A stretch of DNA of 41,504 nucleotides from an uncultured Bacteroidota bacterium (GTDB lineage: Bacteria; Bacteroidota; Bacteroidia; Bacteroidales; F082): assembly GCA_903891085.1 (NCBI GenBank), contig CAITDJ010000005.1:1-41504 (forward strand), read 5' to 3'. The notes beneath the pieces were generated by a model. That model was not told the DNA's origin, did no database searches, and was given only the letters and a program-made list of their open reading frames with translations. This document shows, one piece after another, positions 19,564 to 27,544 of the stretch (position 1 is its first letter; each line of letters starts with the position of its first letter). Position numbers and translations under genes: made by a program.

Positions 19564-19636
19564 TGCCTGATAGTGTAATTGGCAACACGTCTGACTCTGA
19601 ATCAGAAGAGTTTAGGTTCGACCCCTAATCAGGCAA
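19564..19636 (+). tRNA. tRNA-Gln (anticodon CTG)
   Basis: A full cloverleaf can be folded by eye. The acceptor TGCCTGA/TCAGGCA pairs perfectly (7 bp); the D stem is GTGT/ACAC with loop AATTGGCA; the anticodon stem is TCTGA/TCAGA with loop CTCTGAA giving anticodon CTG; the variable loop is AGAGT; the T stem is TTAGG/CCTAA with loop TTCGACC. The discriminator is A at 19636. CCA is not encoded. It reads CAG codons and is directly downstream of the synthetase that charges it. Confidence 0.96.
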
Positions 19637-19649
19637 CACCACGCAACAG

Positions 19650-19686
19650 AAGGTTCAATGCAGCAATAGCTGTTTTGAACCTTTTC
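19650..19686 (+). terminator. Terminator after tRNA-Gln
   Basis: Outer stem AAGGTTCAA (19650-19658) with TTGAACCTT (19675-19683), an inner CAGC-AATA-GCTG hairpin, and a short T run. It ends the glnS/tRNA unit. Confidence 0.75.
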
Positions 19687-19947
19687 GCATTTATAACCTC
19701 AACCCGCTTTCAAGACGAAAATTTGAATTATTACCCTGAACCTGCGACCGATCAGGTGGTTGAATTCCTTAATGTTACAATATTACTTTAAACAGATATT
19801 ATTGTATTTTTCGAGTAACAAACCTGATAGATTAATACACTCCATCCTTTCAATATTCAGGCTTTACATATTATTTTAGCAATTTTTATGAATTTTCTTA
19901 TTGCAATAAGAACAAACTAAAATTACATTTGCAGCAAATTTTAAGAC
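19687..19947. other. A+T-rich gap with promoter for the next gene
   Basis: No gene seen. At 19901-19903 there is TTG and at 19924-19931 the box TACATTTG, spaced 20 nt, on the plus strand. This predicts transcription from about 19938 and a leader of about 10 nt for the gene at 19948. Nothing else is recognised. Confidence 0.5.
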
Positions 19948-20526
19948 ATGAAATATACACAAAATTTAAATGAATTTGATATTCTTGACCTGTTAAATGA
20001 ATATCACTCTGAACTTAGGAAACTTGAATACAAAGCCGAATTCGTAAAAGGTAAAATCGGGGAGCTTGAAAATCTGTATTTTACACTTAAATCGAGTAAA
20101 CTTACGGCTGCCAATGAGTTGCAGAAAACTGAAAAATCAAATGAATTTGTTAATAAGACCACAACAAAAACAAAGGATATTTCTGATAATCAAATCGGTG
20201 AAGAAGAAACGGTTAAAACACGCAAACCTTATCCACTTTCTCGCTACGATCAAATAATATTACATTGTATCGAAGAAAATGGTCGCGCAACATTAAGTAA
20301 AGATATTTTTGATCAGACCAAAGCAAAGGCGATTGAAGAAGGTATTTTTGAGTCGGAAGAAAAAGCAAAATCGAAGATTAACCAGTGTTTGGTGAAACTT
20401 ACAAACCGCCGTGGCGACCTCAGAAAAGTGAACCACAAAGGACGCGGATTCGCCTATGCCCTGCCTGTATGGTTCGATGAAAGAGGAAAAATAATAAAAG
20501 GACATGGAATAAAACTTGGATTATAA
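19948..20526 (+). CDS. Hypothetical protein, coiled-coil N-terminus and winged-helix-like C-terminus
   Basis: I do not recognise a named family. The 192 residues begin with a predicted coiled coil (about residues 12-50, rich in Leu and charged residues: LLNEYHSELRKLEYKAEF). A charged, Thr/Lys-rich linker follows (about 55-95). The C-terminal about 95 residues (from YPLSRYDQIILHCIEENG) look like a small helical DNA-binding fold: three short helices, then RRGDLRKVNHKGRGFAYALP as a possible beta wing. Such a layout would suit a dimeric regulator or nucleoid protein, but this is inference. It has its own promoter and a strong terminator, so it is a single-gene unit. Confidence 0.65.
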   Translation: MKYTQNLNEFDILDLLNEYHSELRKLEYKAEFVKGKIGELENLYFTLKSSKLTAANELQKTEKSNEFVNKTTTKTKDISDNQIGEEETVKTRKPYPLSRYDQIILHCIEENGRATLSKDIFDQTKAKAIEEGIFESEEKAKSKINQCLVKLTNRRGDLRKVNHKGRGFAYALPVWFDERGKIIKGHGIKLGL

Positions 20527-20553
20527 TTTTTTTTTCAGGCTAATGTAATAATG

Positions 20554-20595
20554 GCGATGCCGGAAACTCAGGTGAGTTTCCGGCATCGCTTTTTT
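20554..20595 (+). terminator. Strong rho-independent terminator
   Basis: A 17-bp perfect inverted repeat (20554-20570 with 20573-20589, core CGATGCCGGAAACTCA) followed by six T at 20590-20595. It ends the hypothetical gene at 19948. Confidence 0.92.
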
Positions 20596-20640
20596 ATATC
20601 AACATTCTTGACTTATAAGGTAATATTCAGCATGCAATGC

Positions 20641-20844
20641 TCAACCAAACCCGTAGTAGGACCCTCCTTTTTCGGTGCGCCTCCGGTGGGTGTTTTCAAT
20701 AACAATTTGCTTCTGTTCTTCATTATAGCTGTCCCATTTTGCAATTTCTTCGCCCGAACGGTAACAGCCAACACAAACCTTATCTTCATCCATGGTACAG
20801 ATTAACTGACAAGGAGATTTAATTTTCTTTTTAAATAATGACAT
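20641..20844 (-). CDS. DUF1289 family protein
   Basis: A 67-residue protein with the DUF1289 layout: SPCQLICTMDEDKVCVGCYRS then EEIAKWDSY and a basic helix. Four cysteines (two CxxxC/CxxC-like pairs) probably bind a metal. Function is unknown; the family is best known in proteobacteria. It lies 46 nt after the propeller lipoprotein gene on the same strand and may be the last gene of a udk-led unit. Confidence 0.85.
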   Translation of the reverse strand: MSLFKKKIKSPCQLICTMDEDKVCVGCYRSGEEIAKWDSYNEEQKQIVIENTHRRRTEKGGSYYGFG

Positions 20845-20890
20845 CTCTGCTTTAGGCTTTATGGGATGAACAGTGAGGGCTTGAAAATGT

Positions 20891-21868
20891 TCAAATTGTC
20901 GGGCGAATAAGTTGGGCTATTCCTTTTGATTTTGTTCCAAACCATACGTTATTGGCAGCATCAACGGTGATCCCGGTGATCCAGTTGTCGGGTAATCCAT
21001 TTGCAGTTGTGTATGATTTCCAGGTTGTTCCATCAAATGATGAGGCCCCGTATTGGGTTCCAAACCACATGATTCCGCTCTGGTCCTCCGAAATTGCATC
21101 AACCCTGTCATACACCAGACCATCCGATAAACTATAATCTATGATGTTTGCCCCTTCAAATAAACTTACACCGGCCAACGATCCAACCCACAACCGGTTT
21201 TTACTGTCAACAAACATGGTTACAATAAAGTCAGCTGAAGGTACCGCTGCCAGATACGTGGTCCACGAATTGTTGTTGAATTTTGAAATACCGTATTCAG
21301 TTCCAAACCATTTATTACCATCATCATCAATGACCACTGCTCTTACTATATTATGCACCAAACTGTTGCCTTGATCTTTTTCATAATTTATCCATTCGGT
21401 TCCATTAAAAAACGAAACACCTTTTCCAAGCCCAACCCAGGGATGGTTATCGGCATCAATGGCTACATCAAAAGCATAATTATAATTTAACCCATTGGTT
21501 GTAGTAAATGAATTCCAACTATTGTTTTCAAATGATGAAACACCATAAGGTGTGGCAAACCAGATAATGTCATCAGCATCAATAGCCAATGAATTGATTT
21601 GATGATAGATAAGCCCCTGAGGAGTATTATAGTTTGTCCAGGTTCCATTACTGAATTTCGATACACCGAACTCGGTCCCAACCCACAAATTGCCCTGAGA
21701 ATCGAATTTTAAATCACTCACACTATTATTAACCAACCCGTTCTTCGAAGCATAATAATTCCAGGTGTCCTTTGGGACCGGACTGTCAGGATTGTTATTG
21801 CATGCAACAGTAAAAAGCAACATAAAAAAAACACCACAATTTCTGAGAATTTTCAATATTGTTTTCAT
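20891..21868 (-). CDS. Lipoprotein with two-component-regulator propeller repeats
   Basis: A 325-residue lipoprotein: the signal peptide ends in the lipobox TVAC (Cys23), followed by NNNPDSP. The rest is a beta-propeller of repeated blades with the pattern W-GT-YGIS-F-G-W-Y (for example NLWVGTEFGVSKFSNGTW, KWFGTEYGISKFNNNSW, MWFGTQYGASSFDGTTW). These Reg_prop repeats normally form the sensor of hybrid two-component systems, but here no kinase or other domain is attached. It may be a periplasmic or surface ligand-binding protein. It begins 7 nt after the uridine kinase stop, so it is very likely co-transcribed with it. Confidence 0.85.
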   Translation of the reverse strand: MKTILKILRNCGVFFMLLFTVACNNNPDSPVPKDTWNYYASKNGLVNNSVSDLKFDSQGNLWVGTEFGVSKFSNGTWTNYNTPQGLIYHQINSLAIDADDIIWFATPYGVSSFENNSWNSFTTTNGLNYNYAFDVAIDADNHPWVGLGKGVSFFNGTEWINYEKDQGNSLVHNIVRAVVIDDDGNKWFGTEYGISKFNNNSWTTYLAAVPSADFIVTMFVDSKNRLWVGSLAGVSLFEGANIIDYSLSDGLVYDRVDAISEDQSGIMWFGTQYGASSFDGTTWKSYTTANGLPDNWITGITVDAANNVWFGTKSKGIAQLIRPTI

Positions 21869-21875
21869 AAGTAAA

Positions 21876-22499
21876 TTATTCTTCGTGCAGATTCATTCGT
21901 ATACGTGAAGCCACAATATCAATGGCAACCTGATTGGCTCCGCCCATCGGTATGATAATATCAGCAAAGCGTTTGGTAGGATCAATAAACTGAAGGTGCA
22001 TCGGCTTCACAAATGATTCGTAATGTTTTAACACCTCGGTAAATGTTCGTCCCCGTTCTTCTATATCACGCTGTATAATACGCATCAACCGGTCATCACC
22101 ATCGGCATCGACATAAATTTTGATATCCATTCTATCGCGTAATTCGGCATTGGTCAAAACCAGAATTCCTTCAACAATAACGACTTTGGTAGGTTTTACC
22201 GGGATACTTTCGGTGGAACGTGCGCAGGTGATATAGGTATAAATGGGCATGGGGATCGTTTCGCCCTTGTTCAACTGATCAAGATGATGGATAAGTAATT
22301 CCCATTCAATGGAATCGGGATGGTCGAAATTTATTCTTTTGCGTTCCTCTGCATTCAGGTGGCCATTGTCTTTGTAGTAAGAGTCCTGTGAAATAACAGA
22401 AACGGAACTTCCGGGCAATGCACGGATAATTTTTTTTACTACGGTTGTTTTACCGGAACCCGAACCGCCTGCAATTCCAATGATGAGCATATTATTCAA
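21876..22499 (-). CDS. udk: Uridine kinase
   Basis: Phosphorylates uridine and cytidine to UMP and CMP in pyrimidine salvage. The 207-residue length is typical. A Walker A loop GGSGSGKTTV is at residues 10-19. SQDSYYKD, NFDHPDSIEW and the PTKVVIVEGIL strand carry the substrate-binding residues, and RDIEERGRT is the lid. The start at 22499 is 14 nt from the terminator of the decarboxylase operon. Confidence 0.95.
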   Translation of the reverse strand: MNNMLIIGIAGGSGSGKTTVVKKIIRALPGSSVSVISQDSYYKDNGHLNAEERKRINFDHPDSIEWELLIHHLDQLNKGETIPMPIYTYITCARSTESIPVKPTKVVIVEGILVLTNAELRDRMDIKIYVDADGDDRLMRIIQRDIEERGRTFTEVLKHYESFVKPMHLQFIDPTKRFADIIIPMGGANQVAIDIVASRIRMNLHEE

Positions 22500-22512
22500 T
22501 TAAATATTGCAC

Positions 22513-22547
22513 AAAAAAGCCGGGAAGTGTTCGATAAACTTCCCGGC
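22513..22547 (-). terminator. Terminator of the methylmalonyl-CoA decarboxylase operon
   Basis: Perfect 10-bp stem GCCGGGAAGT/ACTTCCCGGC (22519-22528 and 22538-22547), 9-nt loop, then six T on the minus strand (22513-22518). It lies 29 nt after the stop of the beta subunit gene. Confidence 0.92.
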
Positions 22548-22575
22548 CGTAAATATACTAATAAACTGTACTCTA

Positions 22576-23739
22576 TTACGCAAGAAATCCGAGTAATATA
22601 CCGGCAGCCACTGCACTTCCAATCACACCGGCCACATTCGGGCCCATGGCATGCATTAATAAATGGTTTGTTTTATCATATTGTAATCCTACGATCTGCG
22701 AAACGCGGGCACTGTCGGGCACCGCCGAAACACCAGCGTTCCCAATCAAAGGATTCATTTTATTACCTTCCTTTAGGAACAGATTAAGGATTTTTACAAA
22801 CATGACACCACCAAATGTTGCAATAATAAATGAAGCAGCGCCCAATACAAAGATTCCAACTGATTTCGCTGTTAAAAAAGTTGTTGCCTGGGTAGAAGCG
22901 CCAACGGTCAAACCAATTAAAATGGTTACAATATCAATCAAGGGTCCCTTTGCTGTATCGGCCAGACGCTTGGTTACTGTACTTTCTTTTAACAAATTAC
23001 CAAAAAACAACATGCCCAACAAGGGCAATCCGGATGGGACGATAAAAGCAGTTAGCAACAAGCCGATGATTGGAAACATAACTTTTTCAGTTTTAGATAC
23101 GGCACGTGGAGGTTTCATACGAATCAGCCGTTCTTTGCTGGTAGTAAGCAAACGCATCACCGGGGGTTGAATTACCGGAACCAACGCCATATAGGAGTAA
23201 GCAGAGATTGCGATCGCCCCCAACAAATCAGGAGCTAATTTAGAAGCAAGAAAAATAGCAGTCGGACCATCAGCCCCTCCTATGATTCCAATTGATCCTG
23301 CTTCAGATGGAGAAAAACCCAAAAACAAAGCGATGGCATACGCACCAAAAATTCCCAATTGGGCGGCAGCACCTACCAACATCAATTTGGGATTTGAAAT
23401 CAAAGCAGAGAAGTCTGTCATGGCCCCTATACCAAGAAAGATCAATGGTGGGTAAATACCTTGCATCACACCAAAATATAGGTAGTTCAATACACTGCCC
23501 GATTCATAAATTCCAATCTGAAATCCCGGAGTGAAGGCAATATTACCCACAAGAATACCAAATCCAATGGGTACAAGCAGCAAGGGCTCATATTCCTTTG
23601 CAATAGCCAGATAAATAAAAGCCAGTCCAATACAGATCATAATAAAGTGACCTACAGTAAAATTGGCAAATGAAGTATAGCTGAAGAACTGATTAAGATG
23701 ATCAGCAATAAATGTTAAGTAACTCCCAGAGTATTCCAT
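22576..23739 (-). CDS. mmdB: Sodium-translocating decarboxylase beta subunit (methylmalonyl-CoA type)
   Basis: The membrane subunit that takes the carboxyl group from the biotin carrier, releases CO2 and pumps Na+ outward. The 387 residues are highly hydrophobic with about 10 membrane segments. The conserved GGADGPTAIF motif, with its functional Asp, is in the middle, and NPLIGNAGVSAVPDSARV near the C-terminus matches the second conserved region. It follows the biotin carrier gene by 2 nt and is the last gene before the terminator. Confidence 0.95.
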   Translation of the reverse strand: MEYSGSYLTFIADHLNQFFSYTSFANFTVGHFIMICIGLAFIYLAIAKEYEPLLLVPIGFGILVGNIAFTPGFQIGIYESGSVLNYLYFGVMQGIYPPLIFLGIGAMTDFSALISNPKLMLVGAAAQLGIFGAYAIALFLGFSPSEAGSIGIIGGADGPTAIFLASKLAPDLLGAIAISAYSYMALVPVIQPPVMRLLTTSKERLIRMKPPRAVSKTEKVMFPIIGLLLTAFIVPSGLPLLGMLFFGNLLKESTVTKRLADTAKGPLIDIVTILIGLTVGASTQATTFLTAKSVGIFVLGAASFIIATFGGVMFVKILNLFLKEGNKMNPLIGNAGVSAVPDSARVSQIVGLQYDKTNHLLMHAMGPNVAGVIGSAVAAGILLGFLA

Positions 23740-23741
23740 AA

Positions 23742-24185
23742 TTAATCACCAATTACAATTAATACATCACCTTCCATCACACTATCGCCTTTGCTCACTT
23801 TCAGTGAAACAACCACCCCTTCCTTATCGGCGTTGATAATGTTTTCCATCTTCATGGCTTCGAGCATCAGGAGTTTTTGCCCCATTTTAACCGTGTCTCC
23901 TTCTTTTACAAATACATCAAGGATCACGCCGGGGAGCGGTGATTTGATGCTCCCTGCCCCTTTCGGTCCCGACGGGTTGGCAAATTTTGCCGTACTCGGT
24001 GCCGAATCGGTACTGGGGACGCTCATGCTGCGCACCAACCTGGGCGTTTTGGTCGCTTGTATCTGCTTGTCAACCTCCACTTTATAGGTTGTTCCATTCA
24101 CTTCCACATCGGCTTGGTTGCCATCAATGTTTTGAATCTCGACATCGTAAATATTACCGTTTATGGTGAATTTAAATCTTTTCAT
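23742..24185 (-). CDS. mmdC: Biotin carboxyl carrier subunit of methylmalonyl-CoA decarboxylase
   Basis: A 147-residue carrier. The N-terminal part (MKRFKFTINGNIYDVEI) and an Ala/Pro/Ser linker lead to a C-terminal biotinyl domain with the EAMKMENII motif, whose central Lys is biotinylated. It swings between the carboxyltransferase (alpha) and the membrane beta subunit. It is 57 nt after the OadG-type gene and 2 nt before mmdB. Confidence 0.95.
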   Translation of the reverse strand: MKRFKFTINGNIYDVEIQNIDGNQADVEVNGTTYKVEVDKQIQATKTPRLVRSMSVPSTDSAPSTAKFANPSGPKGAGSIKSPLPGVILDVFVKEGDTVKMGQKLLMLEAMKMENIINADKEGVVVSLKVSKGDSVMEGDVLIVIGD

Positions 24186-24242
24186 ATTTCTGAATTTTTA
24201 TGCTGACTATATGTTTCAATTCGATGGATTAATTTTCATGAT

Positions 24243-25127
24243 CTAACGATGTGGATTTCTCAATCCATATATCTTCGAACTCCAGGGAGAGTAGGTACGC
24301 GCCACTTTTTTGATGGTCAGCACGGTTTCTTCATGGTCGTGTAACTCGTTTCTATACAAGTATAAAGCCATTGAAATAGCTGCATTCACCTCACCCGAAA
24401 TATCCTGAGTCTCATTGATATCTTTCAGCATTTTTTCTTTGGTGAACAGTTTTTTCAAATCGATCGTATACAATCGTCTTGTGTTTTTAAAAACCAGGTA
24501 CAACAGAATCAGGGCCATAAAAACGACTGACATGGCAATAACAGCCATCCCAAGGCCATAAGGATCCATTTTTACAAACTCTTCACCTGCCGTAACAACC
24601 GTTCCAGTATAATTACTTGCTTTGGGAGTTGTTTTATTTAGCATTCCAAATTCATCAGAACCATCATTTAATCTTCCAAAAGAAATATCCGGATTTTGCC
24701 GCATAAACCTTATTTCGTCGATCATAGTTTTTCCATTCACATCATACAATGCGAGATAATCGCTATGTTCGAGATCGAAATTCAGGTGCAATATTCCTCG
24801 TGTGGTGCGGTTATCAGCAAAAAACACCAAATAATTACGCTGAGGAATGATCGTCATCGGGTCACCTTTTGGAATCAGGTATTTGGTTGGATTTTTCGGA
24901 TCATTTGTGAGATACATTCCTCCGATATTCACATTGTTATATGCCGTGTTGAAAATCTCAATCCATGAACTTCGTTGACCGAAATCGTCAACATAGTTCG
25001 AATCGTTATCTACCAATACCTCATTGATGCGTAAATCGGATCCGCTTTGAGAAAAACCGGAATGAATGGCAAACAACAAGCATAAAAGTAAACCCGTCTG
25101 TTTGAATTGTTTAATTAACATTTTCAT
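24243..25127 (-). CDS. Lamin-tail domain fused to OadG-type decarboxylase subunit
   Basis: A 294-residue protein in the position of the small OadG/MmdD subunit. It has a signal peptide (about 1-26), an extracytoplasmic lamin-tail domain at about 30-165 (LRINEVLVDN, SSWIEIFN, NIGGMYLTND, GDPMTIIPQRNYLVFFAD), then one OadG-like membrane helix at about 191-211 (GLGMAVIAMSVVFMALILLY) and a cytoplasmic tail ending in WSSKIYGLRNPHR. OadG normally has only the helix and a short tail and holds alpha and beta together. The added exported domain is the odd part; similar fusions exist in Bacteroidota as far as I recall. The gene is 10 nt after mmdA. Confidence 0.85.
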   Translation of the reverse strand: MKMLIKQFKQTGLLLCLLFAIHSGFSQSGSDLRINEVLVDNDSNYVDDFGQRSSWIEIFNTAYNNVNIGGMYLTNDPKNPTKYLIPKGDPMTIIPQRNYLVFFADNRTTRGILHLNFDLEHSDYLALYDVNGKTMIDEIRFMRQNPDISFGRLNDGSDEFGMLNKTTPKASNYTGTVVTAGEEFVKMDPYGLGMAVIAMSVVFMALILLYLVFKNTRRLYTIDLKKLFTKEKMLKDINETQDISGEVNAAISMALYLYRNELHDHEETVLTIKKVARTYSPWSSKIYGLRNPHR

Positions 25128-25137
25128 AATCAGTCGA

Positions 25138-26697
25138 TTATAATGGTAAGTTTGAGTGTTTCTTTGGGGGATTCACGTCTTTTTTTGTGGCTAAGGCTTG
25201 TAAGGCACGGATCACCCTGAAACGGGTATTGCGTGGTTCGATCACATCGTCGATATAGCCATATTTGGCTGCGCTGTATGGATTGGCGAATTTATCCTTG
25301 TATTCTTCCTCACTCTTTTTTACAAAAGCTTCCCTTTCTGCAGAATCGGTAAATGTTGCCAATGTTTTACTCTGAAGCACTTCAATCGCCCCTTTCGGGC
25401 CCATCACTGCAATTTCGGCACCCGGCCATGCATAATTGATATCGCCGCGTAAATGCTTGGAACTCATTACACAATAAGCTCCACCATAGGCTTTGCGTAA
25501 CACAACAGTCACTTTCGGAACGGTTGCTTCGCCATAAGCAAACAATAATTTTGCGCCATGAATAATGATACCACCATATTCCTGTGCTGTGCCAGGTAAA
25601 AATCCGGGAACATCCACCAAGGTAAGAATGGGGATATTAAAAGCATCGCAGAAACGCACAAATCGGGCCGCTTTGCGAGAAGCATTTATATCGAGCACAC
25701 CGGCGAGATAATTTGGCTGATTGGCCACAATGCCAACCGACATTCCGTTGAAACGGGCGAAACCAATGATAATATTGGGAGCGTAATGCCTTTGAATCTC
25801 TAAAAACTCATGTAAATCAACAATGCAATGGATAACATCTTTCACATCGTATGGTTTGTTCGGATTATCGGGGATAATATAATTCAATGAATCTTCGAGA
25901 CGGTTGATCGGGTCATTGCAAACGGTGAGTGGAGCATCTTCCAAATTATTCTGTGGTAAATAACTGATCAGTTTTCTGATCAATTGAATGCCTTCCTGCT
26001 CATCATCTGCCACAAAATGGGTAATCCCCGATTTGGTACCATGCACCATCGCCCCACCAAGTTCCTCTTCAGTAACAACCTCACCGGTGACGGTTTTCAC
26101 AACCTTCGGTCCGGTAACAAACATATTGGATGTTCCTTTGCTCATCACAATGAAATCAGTCAGGGCTGGTGAATAAACAGCGCCTCCGGCACAAGGACCG
26201 AAAATGGCCGAAATCTGAGGTATTACACCAGAGGCCATAATATTGCGTTGAAATATTTCGGCATACCCGGCCAGGCTGTTCACCCCTTCCTGAATACGTG
26301 CGCCACCTGAGTCATTGATGCCAATCACAGGAGCACCCACTTTCATTGCCTGGTCCATCACCTTACAGATTTTGTTGGCGTAGGTTTCGGAAAGTGACCC
26401 GCCAAATACGGTGAAATCCTGCGAAAAAACATAAACCACCCGGCCATCAATGGTACCATGTCCGGTTACCACGCCGTCAGACAGATATTCCTGTTTTTCA
26501 ATGCCAAAATTGGTGCAGCGGTGCGTAACAAACATATCAAACTCTTCGAAACTCGATTCGTCGAGCAGCAATTCGATTCGCTCCCTAGCTGTAAGTTTTC
26601 CTTTCGCATGTTGCGTGGCAATGCGTTTGTCGCCTCCGCCTTTTTTAGCTTCAACGCGTTTGTCGAGAAGCTCCTGAATTTTCTTTTCGAATGACAT
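25138..26697 (-). CDS. mmdA: Methylmalonyl-CoA decarboxylase alpha (carboxyltransferase) subunit
   Basis: Moves the carboxyl group of (S)-methylmalonyl-CoA to biotin, producing propionyl-CoA. The 519-residue length and crotonase-fold carboxyltransferase domains are standard. [28 protein letters not shown] and [19 protein letters not shown] are in the N-terminal half; [20 protein letters not shown] and the [13 protein letters not shown] segment are in the C-terminal half. By sequence it could be a propionyl-CoA carboxylase beta chain, but the beta, OadG and biotin genes next to it fix it as the sodium-pump decarboxylase. Confidence 0.95.
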   Translation of the reverse strand: MSFEKKIQELLDKRVEAKKGGGDKRIATQHAKGKLTARERIELLLDESSFEEFDMFVTHRCTNFGIEKQEYLSDGVVTGHGTIDGRVVYVFSQDFTVFGGSLSETYANKICKVMDQAMKVGAPVIGINDSGGARIQEGVNSLAGYAEIFQRNIMASGVIPQISAIFGPCAGGAVYSPALTDFIVMSKGTSNMFVTGPKVVKTVTGEVVTEEELGGAMVHGTKSGITHFVADDEQEGIQLIRKLISYLPQNNLEDAPLTVCNDPINRLEDSLNYIIPDNPNKPYDVKDVIHCIVDLHEFLEIQRHYAPNIIIGFARFNGMSVGIVANQPNYLAGVLDINASRKAARFVRFCDAFNIPILTLVDVPGFLPGTAQEYGGIIIHGAKLLFAYGEATVPKVTVVLRKAYGGAYCVMSSKHLRGDINYAWPGAEIAVMGPKGAIEVLQSKTLATFTDSAEREAFVKKSEEEYKDKFANPYSAAKYGYIDDVIEPRNTRFRVIRALQALATKKDVNPPKKHSNLPL

Positions 26698-26891
26698 AGG
26701 GTATCTTTTTATTTCCTGTGGATAAATTTTATATTTTAATCAGGGTTTGGTGATTGGTAACTGATAGTTAATGGTTACAGGCGTTTCAATATATATAATC
26801 AACTTTTTCAAACTCTTCCAACTTCACTCGTCGTGCCGCCGAGGCAGGCCACTTCTCTCGTCATACTGCCGAGACAAGCCACTTCCAACTT
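26698..26891. repeat. Intergenic repeat between mce and mmdA
   Basis: The gap holds two direct copies of a unit (ctcgtcgtgccgccgaggca near 26828, ctcgtcatactgccgagaca near 26856), then repeated CTTCCAA words up to 26911. The first copy is the inverse of the unit at about 4570-4606. The CTTCCAA words run into the last codons of the epimerase gene. Confidence 0.6.
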
Positions 26892-27314
26892 CTAACTTCC
26901 AACTTCCAACTTTTTATCTTCACACAATTCGGTTAACACGCCAAAAGTCGATTTTGGATGCAAAAAAGCAATATGTAAGCCTTCGGCACCTTTGCGTGGC
27001 TGTTCATCAATGAGTCTTATTCCATTTGATTTTGCCTCTTCCATTGCACCTTCCAACCCATTGACAGCAAATGCGATATGATGAATTCCTTCACCTTTTT
27101 TCTCAATAAATTTTCCAACCGGACCATCAGGATCGAGACTCTCCAACAATTCAATTTTCGTTTGCCCAATTTTGAAGAATGCGGTCCTGACTTTTTGATC
27201 AGCTACCTCTTCAATGGCATAACAACTTGTGCCCAAAAGTTTTTCGTAGTATGGAATAGCCTCCTCCAATTTGTTTACTGCGATTCCAATATGCTCAATA
27301 TGTGTTGGTTTCAT
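26892..27314 (-). CDS. mce: Methylmalonyl-CoA epimerase
   Basis: Interconverts the R and S forms of methylmalonyl-CoA, linking methylmalonyl-CoA mutase to the decarboxylase. The 140 residues form two VOC (glyoxalase-fold) half-repeats. HIEHIGIAVNKLEEAIPYYEKLLG, with the first metal His, and later IHHIAFAVNGLEGAM, with the second, are characteristic, and LLESLDPDGPVGKFIEKKGEG is the family's active-site stretch. The last residues (KKLEVGS) are encoded by a CTTCCAA-type repeat that also continues into the gap, so the tail was probably extended by repeat sequence. Confidence 0.95.
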   Translation of the reverse strand: MKPTHIEHIGIAVNKLEEAIPYYEKLLGTSCYAIEEVADQKVRTAFFKIGQTKIELLESLDPDGPVGKFIEKKGEGIHHIAFAVNGLEGAMEEAKSNGIRLIDEQPRKGAEGLHIAFLHPKSTFGVLTELCEDKKLEVGS

Positions 27315-27341
27315 GAAAAAATGTATTTGTTAAATATTTCA

Positions 27342-27349
27342 CAAAAGTA
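27342..27349 (-). promoter_or_regulatory. Probable -7 box of the mce-mmd operon
   Basis: Minus-strand TACTTTTG, a match to TAnnTTTG, 28 nt ahead of the mce ATG at 27314. No clear TTG is seen at the -33 position, so support is partial. Confidence 0.4.
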
Positions 27350-27544
27350 TAAAAAAATACGTGAGTCTGAATGTTAAATAAGAATTTTCAGTAATTTGAT
27401 TGGGCATACTTGCGTATAAACGCTTCAGAAATAGTTATTAGGAAAAAAACAGCATTATATGATTAAATCAGGCTGTTATATTGAGAGAATGATTGTATTG
27501 TTTTAAAGTATTTTGACGTAATATTGTACTTTCAATCGATAGCT

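Noticed and set aside
19579..19791. Open frame across the tRNA-Gln
   Set aside because: It runs through a perfect cloverleaf and its terminator and has no protein-like features.
25138..26697. Assignment as propionyl-CoA carboxylase beta chain
   Set aside because: The sequence alone would allow it, but the adjoining membrane beta subunit, OadG-type subunit and biotin carrier show a sodium-pump decarboxylase.
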